Assembly: GCF_018449515.1 (NCBI RefSeq)
Contig: NZ_JAAVUQ010000006.1
Span: 1 to 64,000, forward strand
DNA length: 64,000 nt
From: Caballeronia sp. dw_19
GTDB lineage: Bacteria > Pseudomonadota > Gammaproteobacteria > Burkholderiales > Burkholderiaceae
Reading direction: 5' to 3'
Both the position numbers and the translations under genes were made by a program. Below, in pieces: positions 54,107 through 63,476 of this stretch (position 1 is its first letter; each line of letters begins with the position of its first letter). The notes beneath the pieces are model-generated. The model had not been told where the DNA came from. It saw only the letters and a list, made by a program, of their open reading frames with translations, and ran no database searches.

Positions 54107-54610
54107 ATGTCGAACCAACAAGAAGTAAGACTTCCCTTTCCAGGCGTTGTCATATCCGCGGTTGGCACTGCGAAGCGGTTGATCCAGCGGCTCGCGCAAC
54201 CGTGGCTCGTTCAACTGATGCTGCGGCTTGCTTTGGCCGTGCCGTTCTGGAAATCGGGCATTCTCAAATGGCGCGGATTCCTTCAACTGAACGATACGGC
54301 TGTCTACCTGTTCACGGAAGAGTTCAAGTTACATCTCCCTGGTGGTCCCTATCCCTTTCCCCACCCAGCGGTTTTTGCATTTCTGTCGGGCTGCGGTGAG
54401 GTGACATTCCCCGTATTGCTCGTACTTGGCTTCGGAACCCGGTTCGCCGCAGTCGGCTTGATACTGATGACGTGCATCATCGAACTGACTGTACCCGACG
54501 GCTGGCCGATCCACTTGACCTGGGTGGCGATGGCGCTCGGAATTGCAGCCTGGGGCCCGGGCCTGATATCGATTGACTATCTGCTTGGTGACAAGTCGTT
54601 CAGGTCGTGA
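54107..54610 (+). CDS. DoxX-family membrane protein of the bufferin operon
   Basis: A 167-residue, four-helix inner-membrane protein of the DoxX family (LMLRLALAVPFWKSGILKW, LSGCGEVTFPVLLVLGFGTRFAAV, DGWPIHLTWVAMAL). Genes of this type commonly accompany DUF692/DUF2063 pairs. It starts 5 bp after the bufC stop with TGGAGA upstream, so it is the fourth gene of the operon. It may take part in quinone-linked redox chemistry at the membrane; its biochemical role is not established. Confidence 0.85.
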   Translation: MSNQQEVRLPFPGVVISAVGTAKRLIQRLAQPWLVQLMLRLALAVPFWKSGILKWRGFLQLNDTAVYLFTEEFKLHLPGGPYPFPHPAVFAFLSGCGEVTFPVLLVLGFGTRFAAVGLILMTCIIELTVPDGWPIHLTWVAMALGIAAWGPGLISIDYLLGDKSFRS

Positions 54611-54938
54611 CCCGGCGAATACATCTGACCCGGGCAAGCGATGTGGTTATCCGGGGATGTCAGGTTCGAAACGTTGTCAACTTGGAACGGCAAACTGCTG
54701 GGGAACAGCCGCCGTCGCAGAACGCGACCCGAGTGTTGCTGGCTGAGCCAACCGCGAGCTTCCAACCCGTCCTTCGTGCAATTACCGACGATGATGTCTG
54801 GACTTCTCCTCTGCCGGAGTACCTGGCGGAACGCCAAAAAATTGATGTTTGAGAAAGAAACGGGCACGTGTGGTAAGCCCCCGGTAGCCACCGTCCTGTC
54901 AAACGAACACGGGCCCAGATTCGACACGAAGAGGCGAA
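54611..54938. other. Gap between doxX and the anti-sigma gene
   Basis: This 328-bp stretch, where a sigF gene would be expected in a sigF-nrsF pair, contains no sigma-factor-like frame on either strand. The short frame 54607-54852 has no recognisable motif. No GTAACC-N16-CGAA motif is present. It may be the remains of a deletion. Confidence 0.5.
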
Positions 54939-55580
54939 ATGAAAACCGGAGAGCTGATATTTCGGCTAGCTAATGAACTGATTCCCATCGAGTCCAATGC
55001 TGTTTCGAAGAGGCTCAACCGGGCGCTGATAGTCGGCCTGACCGCCAGCATGGCGTTGCTGGTCGTGCTCTACGGTATTCGCAGCGACATGCCGGAACTG
55101 ATACTGACGACGACGTTCTGGATACGACTTGCGTTCCCAATGGCGACCCTTGCAACTGCAATGAAACTCGCTGCACGTCTTGGCCGTCCCGGCGCGCCGC
55201 TCAAGCTTGCATGGTTCGCGGTCGCACTGCCCTTCATGACCATGTTGCTCGTGGCCACTCTTATTCTGCTCGCGACACCACCAGGCTATCGTCTGCAACT
55301 GATGCTGGGGACAACATGGCGTGTCACCACAGCGAATGTCGTTCTGCTGTCTCTGCCATCACTTGCCGCTGTGATGCAGGCCATGAAGGGCCTCGCCCCT
55401 ACTCGCCTTATGCTGGCTGGCGCGGGCGCTGGACTGCTCGCTGGTGCGCAGGGCCTGCTTGTGTATTCCCTTTATTGTTCAGAGATGTCTGTGCCGTTCT
55501 GGGGTATCTGGTATGTACTGGCGATTGTCATAACCACCGGTATAGGTGCTGCGGTTGCTCCGGTCTATCTGCGGTGGTAA
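54939..55580 (+). CDS. nrsF: NrsF-like (DUF1109) anti-sigma factor
   Basis: A 213-residue protein with six predicted membrane helices (IVGLTASMALLVVLYG, LAWFAVALPFMTMLLVATLI, LMLAGAGAGLLAGAQGLLVYS, FWGIWYVLAIVITTGIGAAV). The N-terminal cytoplasmic segment MKTGELIFRLANEL and the region GTTWRVTTANVVLLSLP match the NrsF family, which holds ECF SigF at the membrane until metal stress. Family members have two conserved cysteines; here the second is kept (Cys180 in SLYCSE), but the first position is Thr (WRVTT, residue 130). GAAGAGG precedes the start. Confidence 0.82.
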   Translation: MKTGELIFRLANELIPIESNAVSKRLNRALIVGLTASMALLVVLYGIRSDMPELILTTTFWIRLAFPMATLATAMKLAARLGRPGAPLKLAWFAVALPFMTMLLVATLILLATPPGYRLQLMLGTTWRVTTANVVLLSLPSLAAVMQAMKGLAPTRLMLAGAGAGLLAGAQGLLVYSLYCSEMSVPFWGIWYVLAIVITTGIGAAVAPVYLRW

Positions 55581-55589
55581 CCCAGCCTA

Positions 55590-56247
<658 letters not shown>

Positions 56248-56440
56248 TTAGCGAAGTGCAGCCGCCATCGCCTCGTCGATCAGCAGCGCAAAACGCGCGT
56301 CAACATCGGGCACCGTGTAGCCAATTGACAGTTCCAGATATGCGTCGCCTAGCACCAACTGAACGAATGTCGCTGCCCGCAATGCAGCAGTCGATTCGTC
56401 AAATCGCTTTCGCAAAATTTTTGCGGCGAAGGCTCGCACG
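56248..56440 (-). pseudogene. C-terminal remnant of a TetR-like regulator
   Basis: The minus-strand frame ending at 56248 (STAALRAATFVQLVLGD, AYLELSIGYTVPDVDAR, FALLIDEAMAAALR) looks like the last two helices of a TetR/AcrR ligand domain. The DNA-binding part is missing; upstream the sequence changes to a dnaX-like segment. Assignment is tentative. Confidence 0.4.
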
Positions 56441-56590
56441 ACCTTTGCACTCCTGCTCCGCCTCCTGCTGGCGCTGCGCGCGAGTGGCGGCATCGACCGC
56501 GGCGGCCGTGCGACGCGCCGGGCCGACATTCACGTTCACGTCGATCGGCCGGCCGAGCTTATCGGTTAATGCAGCCTTCAGCTTCGCCAC
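56440..56590 (-). pseudogene. Remnant resembling the DnaX C-terminus
   Basis: The minus-strand frame from 56590 reads MAKLKAALTDKLGRPIDV, NVNVGPARRTAAAVDAAT, RAQRQQEAEQE, which resembles the C-terminal region of the Burkholderia DNA polymerase III tau subunit. In that protein it is followed by a short alpha-binding tail, which is absent here. It is fused to a TetR-like fragment; both are debris of rearrangement. Confidence 0.5.
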
Positions 56591-56983
56591 CTGCGCGCTT
56601 TCGAGTTAGTTCTTCCTCTCGTATCCGAGTTTTGAAGATTTCCGGGCACTACAACCGGGTGCGAGAAATTGGTCAGCAAGCGCTCGATAGAGCTTGGTTG
56701 CTTTCGGGACATGCACGCCAAACGACGAGGCGACCGATCAAGCGAATCGGCCAATTCGTCTCTCCGTAGGCGACAACTGCAACACGTTTGTCTGGACCGC
56801 TCCCACCGACTCCATCCTGGCCAAGATACATCGGCTTTGCATCGGAATCAGCGGGACGGAACTCTTGGCATGCCAAGACGTAGCTCGTGTCGAGCCAGAG
56901 CAAACTCTCAATAATGAAAGAGACAATGCTTTCCACGAAAGTCGAGCGCCTCCGCGGTCGAAGGCACCGCCCGTCTGCGCATT

Positions 56984-57766
56984 TTATTTGCCATACATGT
57001 CGAAGTCGAAGTAACGCGCTTCGATCTTCTTGTAGCTGCCGTCGGCGAGCAAACCGGCAAAGGCTGTGTTCAGCGCGTCGCGGAGATCGGAATCACCTTT
57101 GCGAATACCTGCAGCATCGCCGTCGCCCATGATCGTCGCGTCGTAGACCGTATCGCCAGCAAAAGCGTAGTCCTTACCACGCGGCGTATCCAGAAAGCCG
57201 AGCTTGCCCTGGACCGCGTCCATCAGCACCCCGTCAAGCCGGCCCGTGGTCAGATCGTCGTATGCCTGATCGTAGTTCTGATAGGAAACGATCTGCGCGC
57301 CCGATGGCGCCCATTTCTCGCGTCCGTAGGTTTCCTGCACAGTACCTTGCTCGACGCCGATATGCTTGCCCTGCAATGACGACGCCTCCGGCTTCACGCC
57401 GGAATCCCTGCGCGCCACCAGTTTCGTCTGATTGCGATACAGCCGGTTCGTGAAATCGATCTGCTCGCGTCGCTTTGCCGTGGCGGCCATCGACGAGAGG
57501 ATCACGTCGAACTTGCGCGCCTGCAAGCCAGGAATGAGACCATCGAAACTACTTTGTACCCAGACGCATTTCGCCTTGAGCCTGGCGCAAAGTGCATTGC
57601 CCAGATCCACGTCGAATCCCACGACACGACCATCCGGCGCCACCGATTCGAATGGCGCATAGGTCGGGTCCACACCAATGCGGATCGTCGTCCAGTCCTT
57701 CGCCGATGCAACGCAAGACAACGCAAGCAGCGCGGCGGAAACACTCAATTTGAGGCTTGTTTTCAT
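56984..57766 (-). CDS. Periplasmic amino-acid-binding protein (ArgT/HisJ type)
   Basis: A 260-residue family 3 solute-binding protein with a signal peptide (MKTSLKLSVSAALLALSC, cleavage after ASA). The mature part has IRIGVDPTYAPFESVAPDG, VVGFDVDLGNALCARL, KFDVILSSMAATAKRREQIDFT and GTVQETYGREKW, the lysine/arginine/ornithine- and opine-binding pattern. It follows three flavoenzyme genes in the same direction. The permease and ATPase genes usually found next to it are absent; downstream is gene debris, so it may rely on another transporter or be left from a larger operon. Confidence 0.85.
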   Translation of the reverse strand: MKTSLKLSVSAALLALSCVASAKDWTTIRIGVDPTYAPFESVAPDGRVVGFDVDLGNALCARLKAKCVWVQSSFDGLIPGLQARKFDVILSSMAATAKRREQIDFTNRLYRNQTKLVARRDSGVKPEASSLQGKHIGVEQGTVQETYGREKWAPSGAQIVSYQNYDQAYDDLTTGRLDGVLMDAVQGKLGFLDTPRGKDYAFAGDTVYDATIMGDGDAAGIRKGDSDLRDALNTAFAGLLADGSYKKIEARYFDFDMYGK

Positions 57767-57854
57767 TGCATTACTCCGGCAGGGAAAGGATAAAGAAACT
57801 GCAGTCGCTGTTGATAACTCTGTCTCTGGCCATTCAGTTAATGATCCGATGTCG

Positions 57855-59306
57855 TCAACTTGGGAACTCGCCTCGATGCAGGACAGCATCAGCGGGAACG
57901 GCTGCCGCGATTTCGGCGATCGTCACGGGCTTCACCGGCGGACGGATTCGGAAATAACCGACGTCGCCAGGAGTGCGCCCTTGTGCATCGGCGATCAGTT
58001 CTGTGACTGTGTTGCCGCACCAGCGGCCTTGGCACGGCCCCATGCCGCAGCGAGAAAACGCTTTCATCTGGTTCGGGCCGGTGCAGCCCAGTCCAGCGAT
58101 CTTGCGGATGTCCCCCGCTGTCACTTCCTCACATCGGCAGACGATGACATCGTCGGCGGGGAGGCGCTGCGCGCGCGGCGGCGTGTACAAAACGTCGAGC
58201 AGTGGCCGGATTGCAGCGTGCTGCGCACGCCGGGCGCGGATTGGCTTGATGGCGTGCTCGAACGCGGCCATATCGATCCGTTCCTGCACCCGCGCTATAT
58301 CAAGCGCGGCCATTTCGCCATCGCATTCGGCAAGCTGCGCGCCGCCAATCGCAGCGCCGTCACCGGCAATCCATATAAGCGGTACGCTCGTACGGCCGAA
58401 AGCGTCGACTTCGGCATGCCAGCACGCTTGCGCCTCGCTCCATCGATGCCGGCAGCCGACGGATCGACTCACGTTCGTCCCGGGGATCACGCCCTGATGC
58501 AGCAGTACCAGGCCAGCCGCGACTTCATGCGTCTTGGCGCCCACGCGAAAGCGCAAGCCTTCGGCGCGCTGCTCTCCGAGCACTTCCACTGCCTGCGCCG
58601 AGCGATAGATACTTACGCCGGCGCGGCGGACGTCCCGCATCATGCGCAAACCTTTCGCCAGATAACTCGTTGCACGCAGCGCACGCGGTAATTGCGGCAT
58701 CGCACGCCAGTACGCGCCTTCCGGCGTTGTATCGACGATTGCGCGAAACGAACGGCCCGCGCGGATCAGTTGAGATGCGTAGAGCCACAGCAACGGCCCG
58801 CTTCCGGCAATCACCGTATCCGCGCCGGGAACCAGGGCGGCCGACTTGAGTAGGGTTTGCGCCGCGCCCACGTTCATGACGCCGGGAAGCGTCCAGCCGG
58901 GCACAGGCCATGGCCGCTCCTGCGCGCCGGTGGCGAGGAGGATTGCGGTTGCCTGAACTCGCAGCGTGCCAGGAGAATCGCCACGGCGTGTCAGCATCGC
59001 TTCGCCATCCTTACCGATCTGCCAGACCAGCGTCTGCGGAAGAAACGACGCGCCGCTCTGCCTGAAACGCTCGATCAGCGGTCTGCCATGCGCGTAGTCG
59101 CGCCCGAGCAGGCTGGCATCGGCCAGGGGCGAGTCACTGGCCTGCCGATAGACTTGCCCCCCCGGTGCCATGCCCTCCTCGGCGACGACGACCGACAAGC
59201 CGTACCGGCGTGCGGCAATGGCCGCTGCCATCCCGGCCGGGCCGGCGCCCACGATCAGGAGGTCGCAGCGGGCCGCGCCGGTCCCTGTGCTAGCGTCACC
59301 GGTCAT
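57855..59306 (-). CDS. FAD/NAD-binding subunit with BFD iron-sulfur domain (OoxA/HcnB-like)
   Basis: A 483-residue subunit of a heterotrimeric amine/amino-acid dehydrogenase. It starts with the FAD motif LIVGAGPAGMAAAIAARRYG, has a second nucleotide region (VIAGSGPLLWLYASQL), and ends with a BFD-like [2Fe-2S] domain (VICRCEEVT, CGMGPCQGRWC). Start 59306 overlaps the stop of the small subunit by 4 bp. It is similar in layout to octopine/nopaline oxidase subunit A, HcnB and D-hydroxyproline dehydrogenase subunits. Confidence 0.83.
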   Translation of the reverse strand: MTGDASTGTGAARCDLLIVGAGPAGMAAAIAARRYGLSVVVAEEGMAPGGQVYRQASDSPLADASLLGRDYAHGRPLIERFRQSGASFLPQTLVWQIGKDGEAMLTRRGDSPGTLRVQATAILLATGAQERPWPVPGWTLPGVMNVGAAQTLLKSAALVPGADTVIAGSGPLLWLYASQLIRAGRSFRAIVDTTPEGAYWRAMPQLPRALRATSYLAKGLRMMRDVRRAGVSIYRSAQAVEVLGEQRAEGLRFRVGAKTHEVAAGLVLLHQGVIPGTNVSRSVGCRHRWSEAQACWHAEVDAFGRTSVPLIWIAGDGAAIGGAQLAECDGEMAALDIARVQERIDMAAFEHAIKPIRARRAQHAAIRPLLDVLYTPPRAQRLPADDVIVCRCEEVTAGDIRKIAGLGCTGPNQMKAFSRCGMGPCQGRWCGNTVTELIADAQGRTPGDVGYFRIRPPVKPVTIAEIAAAVPADAVLHRGEFPS

Positions 59307-59596
59307 GCGATCCTCGCTTTGCCGTGCATCGGATGGATTCGCATGCCATTGCGGACTTGCACCATGCAGCCCTGTTGATTGGGCACGCCATCGATTTCCA
59401 CAAGGCAATCGAAGCACACCCCCATCATGCAAAACGGGCCACGTGGCAAGCCGCTGATGGGGGTCGCACGGCACGCCTGCAGTCCCGCCTCGAGCATCGC
59501 GGCCGCAACGTTCAAATGCCCGGAAACGACATGCGCCTCTCCGTTTATATCGACGCAAACCTTCGCCCCTTCTGAAAGCGGCAGCAGTTCAAACAT
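59303..59596 (-). CDS. (2Fe-2S) ferredoxin-like small subunit (HcnA-like)
   Basis: A 97-residue subunit with four cysteines in the ferredoxin/HcnA pattern: CRATPISGLPRGPFC, MMGVCFDC and QQGC. It should bind one [2Fe-2S] cluster and link the two flavin subunits. The start MFELLPL at 59596 overlaps the end of the large FAD oxidoreductase gene by 8 bp, and its stop overlaps the next gene. The tight overlaps mean that the three subunits are made together. Confidence 0.83.
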   Translation of the reverse strand: MFELLPLSEGAKVCVDINGEAHVVSGHLNVAAAMLEAGLQACRATPISGLPRGPFCMMGVCFDCLVEIDGVPNQQGCMVQVRNGMRIHPMHGKARIA

Positions 59597-60725
59597 GGAT
59601 CGGTCCGGGTTGAATGTGAAAACGACGGCTACTGAACGTGTCCAGCGCGGCGGGTCGCGCGCCGCCCGCAATCCACGGCGCGATGCGATCCGCATGGGTC
59701 GCGGCGAGCGTCACGCCGCTATGGCAGATCGCGATGAATGCGCCGGGATGCGTCGGTGATTCTTCATAGACCGGCAATCCGTCCGGCGTCATGATGCGCA
59801 GCGCGCCCCAACTGCGGACAATGCGCGCGTGGGCGAGCATGGGAAACGCGTTCTGCGCGCGACGGGCAATATCGGCCATGACGGTGGTACTCACTCCGTC
59901 GTGCAGACCGACGTCCTCGGCTGAATCGCCGATCATCACCGAGCCTTCGCGTGTCTGACGCACGACGAGCGTCGGATACGCGAGGAATGGCGCGAGCTTC
60001 TCGGTCACCATGATCTGGCCGCGCAGCGGCTTGATCGGCGCATCGAAACCGAGCATCTGGCCGAGCTCGGCGTTGCCCAGGCCGGCGGCGAGAACCACCC
60101 GCCCCGCTTCTAAAACACCCTCTGCCGAGACAATCTCGAAGTGACCCACCCGCGCCCGAACCTCCGATACCTTGCGCCCCGGCAAATAGGCGCCGCCGCG
60201 CAGTTGAAACGCCGCGTGCATGGCGCGCAACGTAGTGAGGGGGTTGGCGTGGCCATCGTTCGGGGAATAGAGCGCCCCCGTCAACTCGGGCGATGCCGCC
60301 GGAATCCTGCGACGCAACTCGGGGGTGCTGAAAACCTCGTAGGTGAGCCCGGCATCGCGACCATGCAGCGACGCGAGCAAAGCCTGGGCATCGGCAAATT
60401 GGTTTTGCGTCTCGCACAGTTCGAAACCACCCGGACGTTCGAACGCGGGATCGACACCCGTTTCGCGAATCAATTGCGCGGAAAACGCCGACCAGCGTTG
60501 TGACGATTCGAGCGACCACTGCGCGTATGGCAGGCAGCGCCCGCCTTTGCCCTGAACCCATACCAGTCCGAAATTGCCGCGTGCCGCGCGATACGACGTG
60601 TCCTCGCCGTCGCAGACCGCTACGCGCAGCTTCTCGCGCACCAAGCCATATGCGATAGCCATGCCCACGAGCCCGCCGCCGACGACCACGACGTCGAAGT
60701 TGCCGGCGGCGCTCAACGAGTGCAT
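59589..60725 (-). CDS. FAD-dependent amine/D-amino-acid oxidoreductase subunit (OoxB/HcnC-like)
   Basis: A 378-residue DAO-family flavoprotein: N-terminal dinucleotide motif VVVVGGGLVGMAIAYGLV, KPLRGQIMVTEKL in the middle and MTPDGLPVYEES near the C-terminus. With the two downstream subunits it should oxidise the C-N bond of an opine, D-hydroxyproline or a related secondary amine. The binding protein of the arginine/opine type in the same operon agrees with this. It is divergent from the LysR gene at 60853. Confidence 0.83.
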   Translation of the reverse strand: MHSLSAAGNFDVVVVGGGLVGMAIAYGLVREKLRVAVCDGEDTSYRAARGNFGLVWVQGKGGRCLPYAQWSLESSQRWSAFSAQLIRETGVDPAFERPGGFELCETQNQFADAQALLASLHGRDAGLTYEVFSTPELRRRIPAASPELTGALYSPNDGHANPLTTLRAMHAAFQLRGGAYLPGRKVSEVRARVGHFEIVSAEGVLEAGRVVLAAGLGNAELGQMLGFDAPIKPLRGQIMVTEKLAPFLAYPTLVVRQTREGSVMIGDSAEDVGLHDGVSTTVMADIARRAQNAFPMLAHARIVRSWGALRIMTPDGLPVYEESPTHPGAFIAICHSGVTLAATHADRIAPWIAGGARPAALDTFSSRRFHIQPGPIHV

Positions 60726-60852
60726 CGCCTAAGATTTCTATTATGAACAACCATGGAAGCCTTTTATGCGCTAAAACAAGCTTATCCGGAGCTTCGGTGA
60801 TACAAAATGCGTGGTCAAATACCGTTTTTTTCGTCAACCATTCACTAATGTT

Positions 60853-61758
60853 ATGGCCTCTCCCGACCTCAAGATTCGCCAGGTAGAAGCGTTCCGGGCG
60901 CTGATGCAGCGGCACACCGTCACCCGCGCCGCACAGATGCTGCATATTTCACAGCCGGCGATGAGCCGTCTTATCGCCGATTTCGAGGAGCGCGTCGGCT
61001 TTGCATTGTTCACGCGGCAGCAAGGACGGCTGTTGCCGACTGTCGAGGCGAATGTGCTTTATACGGAGGTCGAGCGGGCTTTTGTCGGACTCGATTCGAT
61101 CACCCAGGCAGCGCAGCAGATACGCGCGATGCGACGCGGTTCCTTGCGCATAGCAGGTTCTCCCGCGGTGGCGCTGGAATGGCTGCCGCGCTTGTTGACG
61201 TCGTTCGCGCGCGAGCATCCGGGTGTGGATATCACGCTCCTGACCCACAGTTCCTCGACGGTTGTCCAGCTCGTGGCGTCGCAACGAATTGACATCGGCT
61301 TCATTGCCGAAGCCATGCCTCATCCTGCCGTCCGGCTCGACCGGCTCACGCACGAACCCATGCGCTGCATTCTGCCGGCAGGCCATCGGTTGGCGCGCAA
61401 GCGCGTATTGAAACCGGAAGATCTACGCGACGAACCTTTCGTGTCATTTCCGCTTTCCTTCGACGCCCGCCGCACGATCGACCGGGTGTTCGTTGAGCAT
61501 GGTGTGGCGCGGCAGATGACAGTCGAAGCGCAACTCTCGCAGACCATTGTTGCATTCGTGGCACAGGGCGCCGGAGTCGCTCTTATCGATCCGGTCACGG
61601 CGAGCTTTGCAGGTGAGCGCGTAGCAGTTCGCCGGTTCGAACCGGCTATCGCTGATGAGCTTTATCTTGTTAGTGCAGTGGGATCGCCTGCGTCGAGTCT
61701 CGTGACTGCGTTCGCGGCGGATATGAAGTTGGCGCTTGAGAAAATCAAGACGACGTAA
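60853..61758 (+). CDS. LysR-type regulator (NocR/OccR-like)
   Basis: A 301-residue LysR protein with winged helix LKIRQVEAFRALMQRHTVTR and ISQPAMSRLIADFEERVG, and effector domain GSLRIAGSPAVALEWLPRLL. The start MASPDL at 60853 is chosen over the upstream frame opening at 60811, which lies in the promoter. It is divergent from the opine-oxidase-like operon with a 127-bp gap, typical of LysR activators such as OccR and NocR, which respond to opines. Confidence 0.83.
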   Translation: MASPDLKIRQVEAFRALMQRHTVTRAAQMLHISQPAMSRLIADFEERVGFALFTRQQGRLLPTVEANVLYTEVERAFVGLDSITQAAQQIRAMRRGSLRIAGSPAVALEWLPRLLTSFAREHPGVDITLLTHSSSTVVQLVASQRIDIGFIAEAMPHPAVRLDRLTHEPMRCILPAGHRLARKRVLKPEDLRDEPFVSFPLSFDARRTIDRVFVEHGVARQMTVEAQLSQTIVAFVAQGAGVALIDPVTASFAGERVAVRRFEPAIADELYLVSAVGSPASSLVTAFAADMKLALEKIKTT

Positions 61759-62030
61759 GGCGAAATTAAACGGAACGGACTGGTTTGATGTGCATATCCG
61801 ATCATGCCCGCGAGGCGCATGCTCGTATTCCCTCAGCAATACCCAATCTACCCGCGCTGTTCGGGGCCGCCCTGCCGGCTCCCGCCGCTCGTCGCAAAGC
61901 TCGTCCTTGACAAAAACAAATGATCAACATATTGTTTCGCCCAAGAGAACGTAATTCTCTACAAAAAAATGAAGTGCGCGAGTAATACCGCTCCGTGTCA
62001 CACAAAACGGCTCGCAGGAGACGCCTCAAA

Positions 62031-63320
62031 ATGCAAAGTTCCGATTCGCCGGCAGACCACGCGTTGCTAAACCGCGTGTTCTGGCGGGTAATGCCCATCG
62101 TCATGCTGATGTACATGGTCGCGGTCATCGACCGGCAGAACGTCGGCTTCGCCAAGCTGCAAATGGTGCATGTGCTCGGCATGAGTGAAATGGCGTATGG
62201 CCTCGCCTCGTCGCTATTCTTTATCGGCTATCTCGTCTTCGAGGTGCCGAGCGCGCTTGCGGTCCACCGCTTTGGCGCGAGAGTATGGTTTGCGCGCATC
62301 GTGCTCACGTGGGGATTACTCACGATCCTGCTCGGCTTCTGCGTATCGGGCTCGATGTTTACCGCCATGCGCTTTCTCCTGGGGTCCGCCGAGGCCGGAC
62401 TGTATCCGGGTCTCATCTATTACCTGACGCTGTGGTTTCCGCGGAGCTATCAGGTCCGCGCGCTAGGCGTGCTGACGCTCGGAAGCGCGATCGGCAACAT
62501 GGCCGGCTCCATCATGGGCGGCCTGTTTCTCGACATCAATGGCTGGCTTGGTTTCGCAGGCTGGCAGTGGGTGTTTATCGCCACCGGCATTCCCGCCCTG
62601 ATCGTCACCGCGTTGATATGGATTTATCTGCCGGACACACCAGAGCGCGCCGGCTTCTTGACGAGCCCGGAGAAAACCCGCCTCCTCGCCGCGATCGAAC
62701 GTGAACGCATCCCTGTTACCGGGCATGCAAGTATCTGGTCCGCCCTTGTCGACCCGCGCACGTTGCTGTTTTCCTTCGCCTACGTGCTCATCCTGACCTC
62801 CCTGTACGGCGTGATCTATTGGCTGCCGACGGTCATCAAAGGTTTCGGCGCGACGGGTTCGCTCAATGGTTTGCTCAATCCGATTCCCTGGGGCATCGCC
62901 ACCGTCATGCTGTTGATCCTGCCGCGGCGCTTGCGCGACGAACAGGAGGTACTGCTGACCATGGCAGCAATCGCCGCGCTCGGCGTGGTGTGTTTCCTTG
63001 TCAGCATCAGCGCGGATTCCGTCATGGTGCGCTTCATTGCGCTGGCCATCGGCACACCCTGCATCTCGCTTGTCCTGCCCTGTTTCTGGTCGATTCCGCC
63101 GCGATATTTCAATGGTGCGCAAGCGGCGGCAAGCGTTGCGGCAATCAGCAGCTTCGGCAACATTGGCGGTTTTCTCGCCCAAAACATCATGCCCTGGGTC
63201 GCTAAACAGGCCGGCACTCCCGGCGCCGCGATGTACGTCCCGGCCGCATGCCTCGTTGTGCTGGCGATCGGCGCGATCCGTTTTCGCACTCGGCGGACGG
63301 CGCTCCCCGCTAAAGCCTGA
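62031..63320 (+). CDS. MFS permease, ACS/phthalate-permease type
   Basis: A 429-residue twelve-helix transporter of the anion:cation symporter family, closer to the phthalate/tartrate permease group (RVMPIVMLMYMVAVIDRQNVGFA, LFFIGYLVFEVPSALAVHRFGARVWFAR). It exchanges or co-transports an organic acid with protons. ATG 62031 gives a normal N-terminus; the frame opens at 61995. It stands alone between the LysR gene and the porin; the link to the flavoenzyme operon is uncertain. Confidence 0.78.
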   Translation: MQSSDSPADHALLNRVFWRVMPIVMLMYMVAVIDRQNVGFAKLQMVHVLGMSEMAYGLASSLFFIGYLVFEVPSALAVHRFGARVWFARIVLTWGLLTILLGFCVSGSMFTAMRFLLGSAEAGLYPGLIYYLTLWFPRSYQVRALGVLTLGSAIGNMAGSIMGGLFLDINGWLGFAGWQWVFIATGIPALIVTALIWIYLPDTPERAGFLTSPEKTRLLAAIERERIPVTGHASIWSALVDPRTLLFSFAYVLILTSLYGVIYWLPTVIKGFGATGSLNGLLNPIPWGIATVMLLILPRRLRDEQEVLLTMAAIAALGVVCFLVSISADSVMVRFIALAIGTPCISLVLPCFWSIPPRYFNGAQAAASVAAISSFGNIGGFLAQNIMPWVAKQAGTPGAAMYVPAACLVVLAIGAIRFRTRRTALPAKA

Positions 63321-63368
63321 CGCCGCCCGGTTCACCCGTCCGGCCTGACCATTCGTTTTTCGATCAAG

Positions 63369-63389
63369 GCGCCGCGAATTTCGCGGCGC
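63369..63389 (+). other. Stem-loop between permease and porin genes
   Basis: GCGCCGCGA / TCGCGGCGC form a 9-bp perfect stem with a 3-base loop, 49 bp after the permease stop. No T-run follows on either strand, so it may stabilise the mRNA end or act as a weak terminator. Confidence 0.45.
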
Positions 63390-63476
63390 GTGGATAGTGA
63401 CATCGGCTTTACTTCAATGCATCTTTTTTAATTTATTTAGTCATTCTAATAAATATAGAAAAACAGGAGACCCTTG

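Noticed and set aside
57678..58691. 337-codon plus-strand frame
   Set aside because: It is antisense to the FAD/BFD subunit and the binding-protein gene.
63369..63389. Rho-independent terminator
   Set aside because: A strong stem is present, but there is no T-run on either strand.
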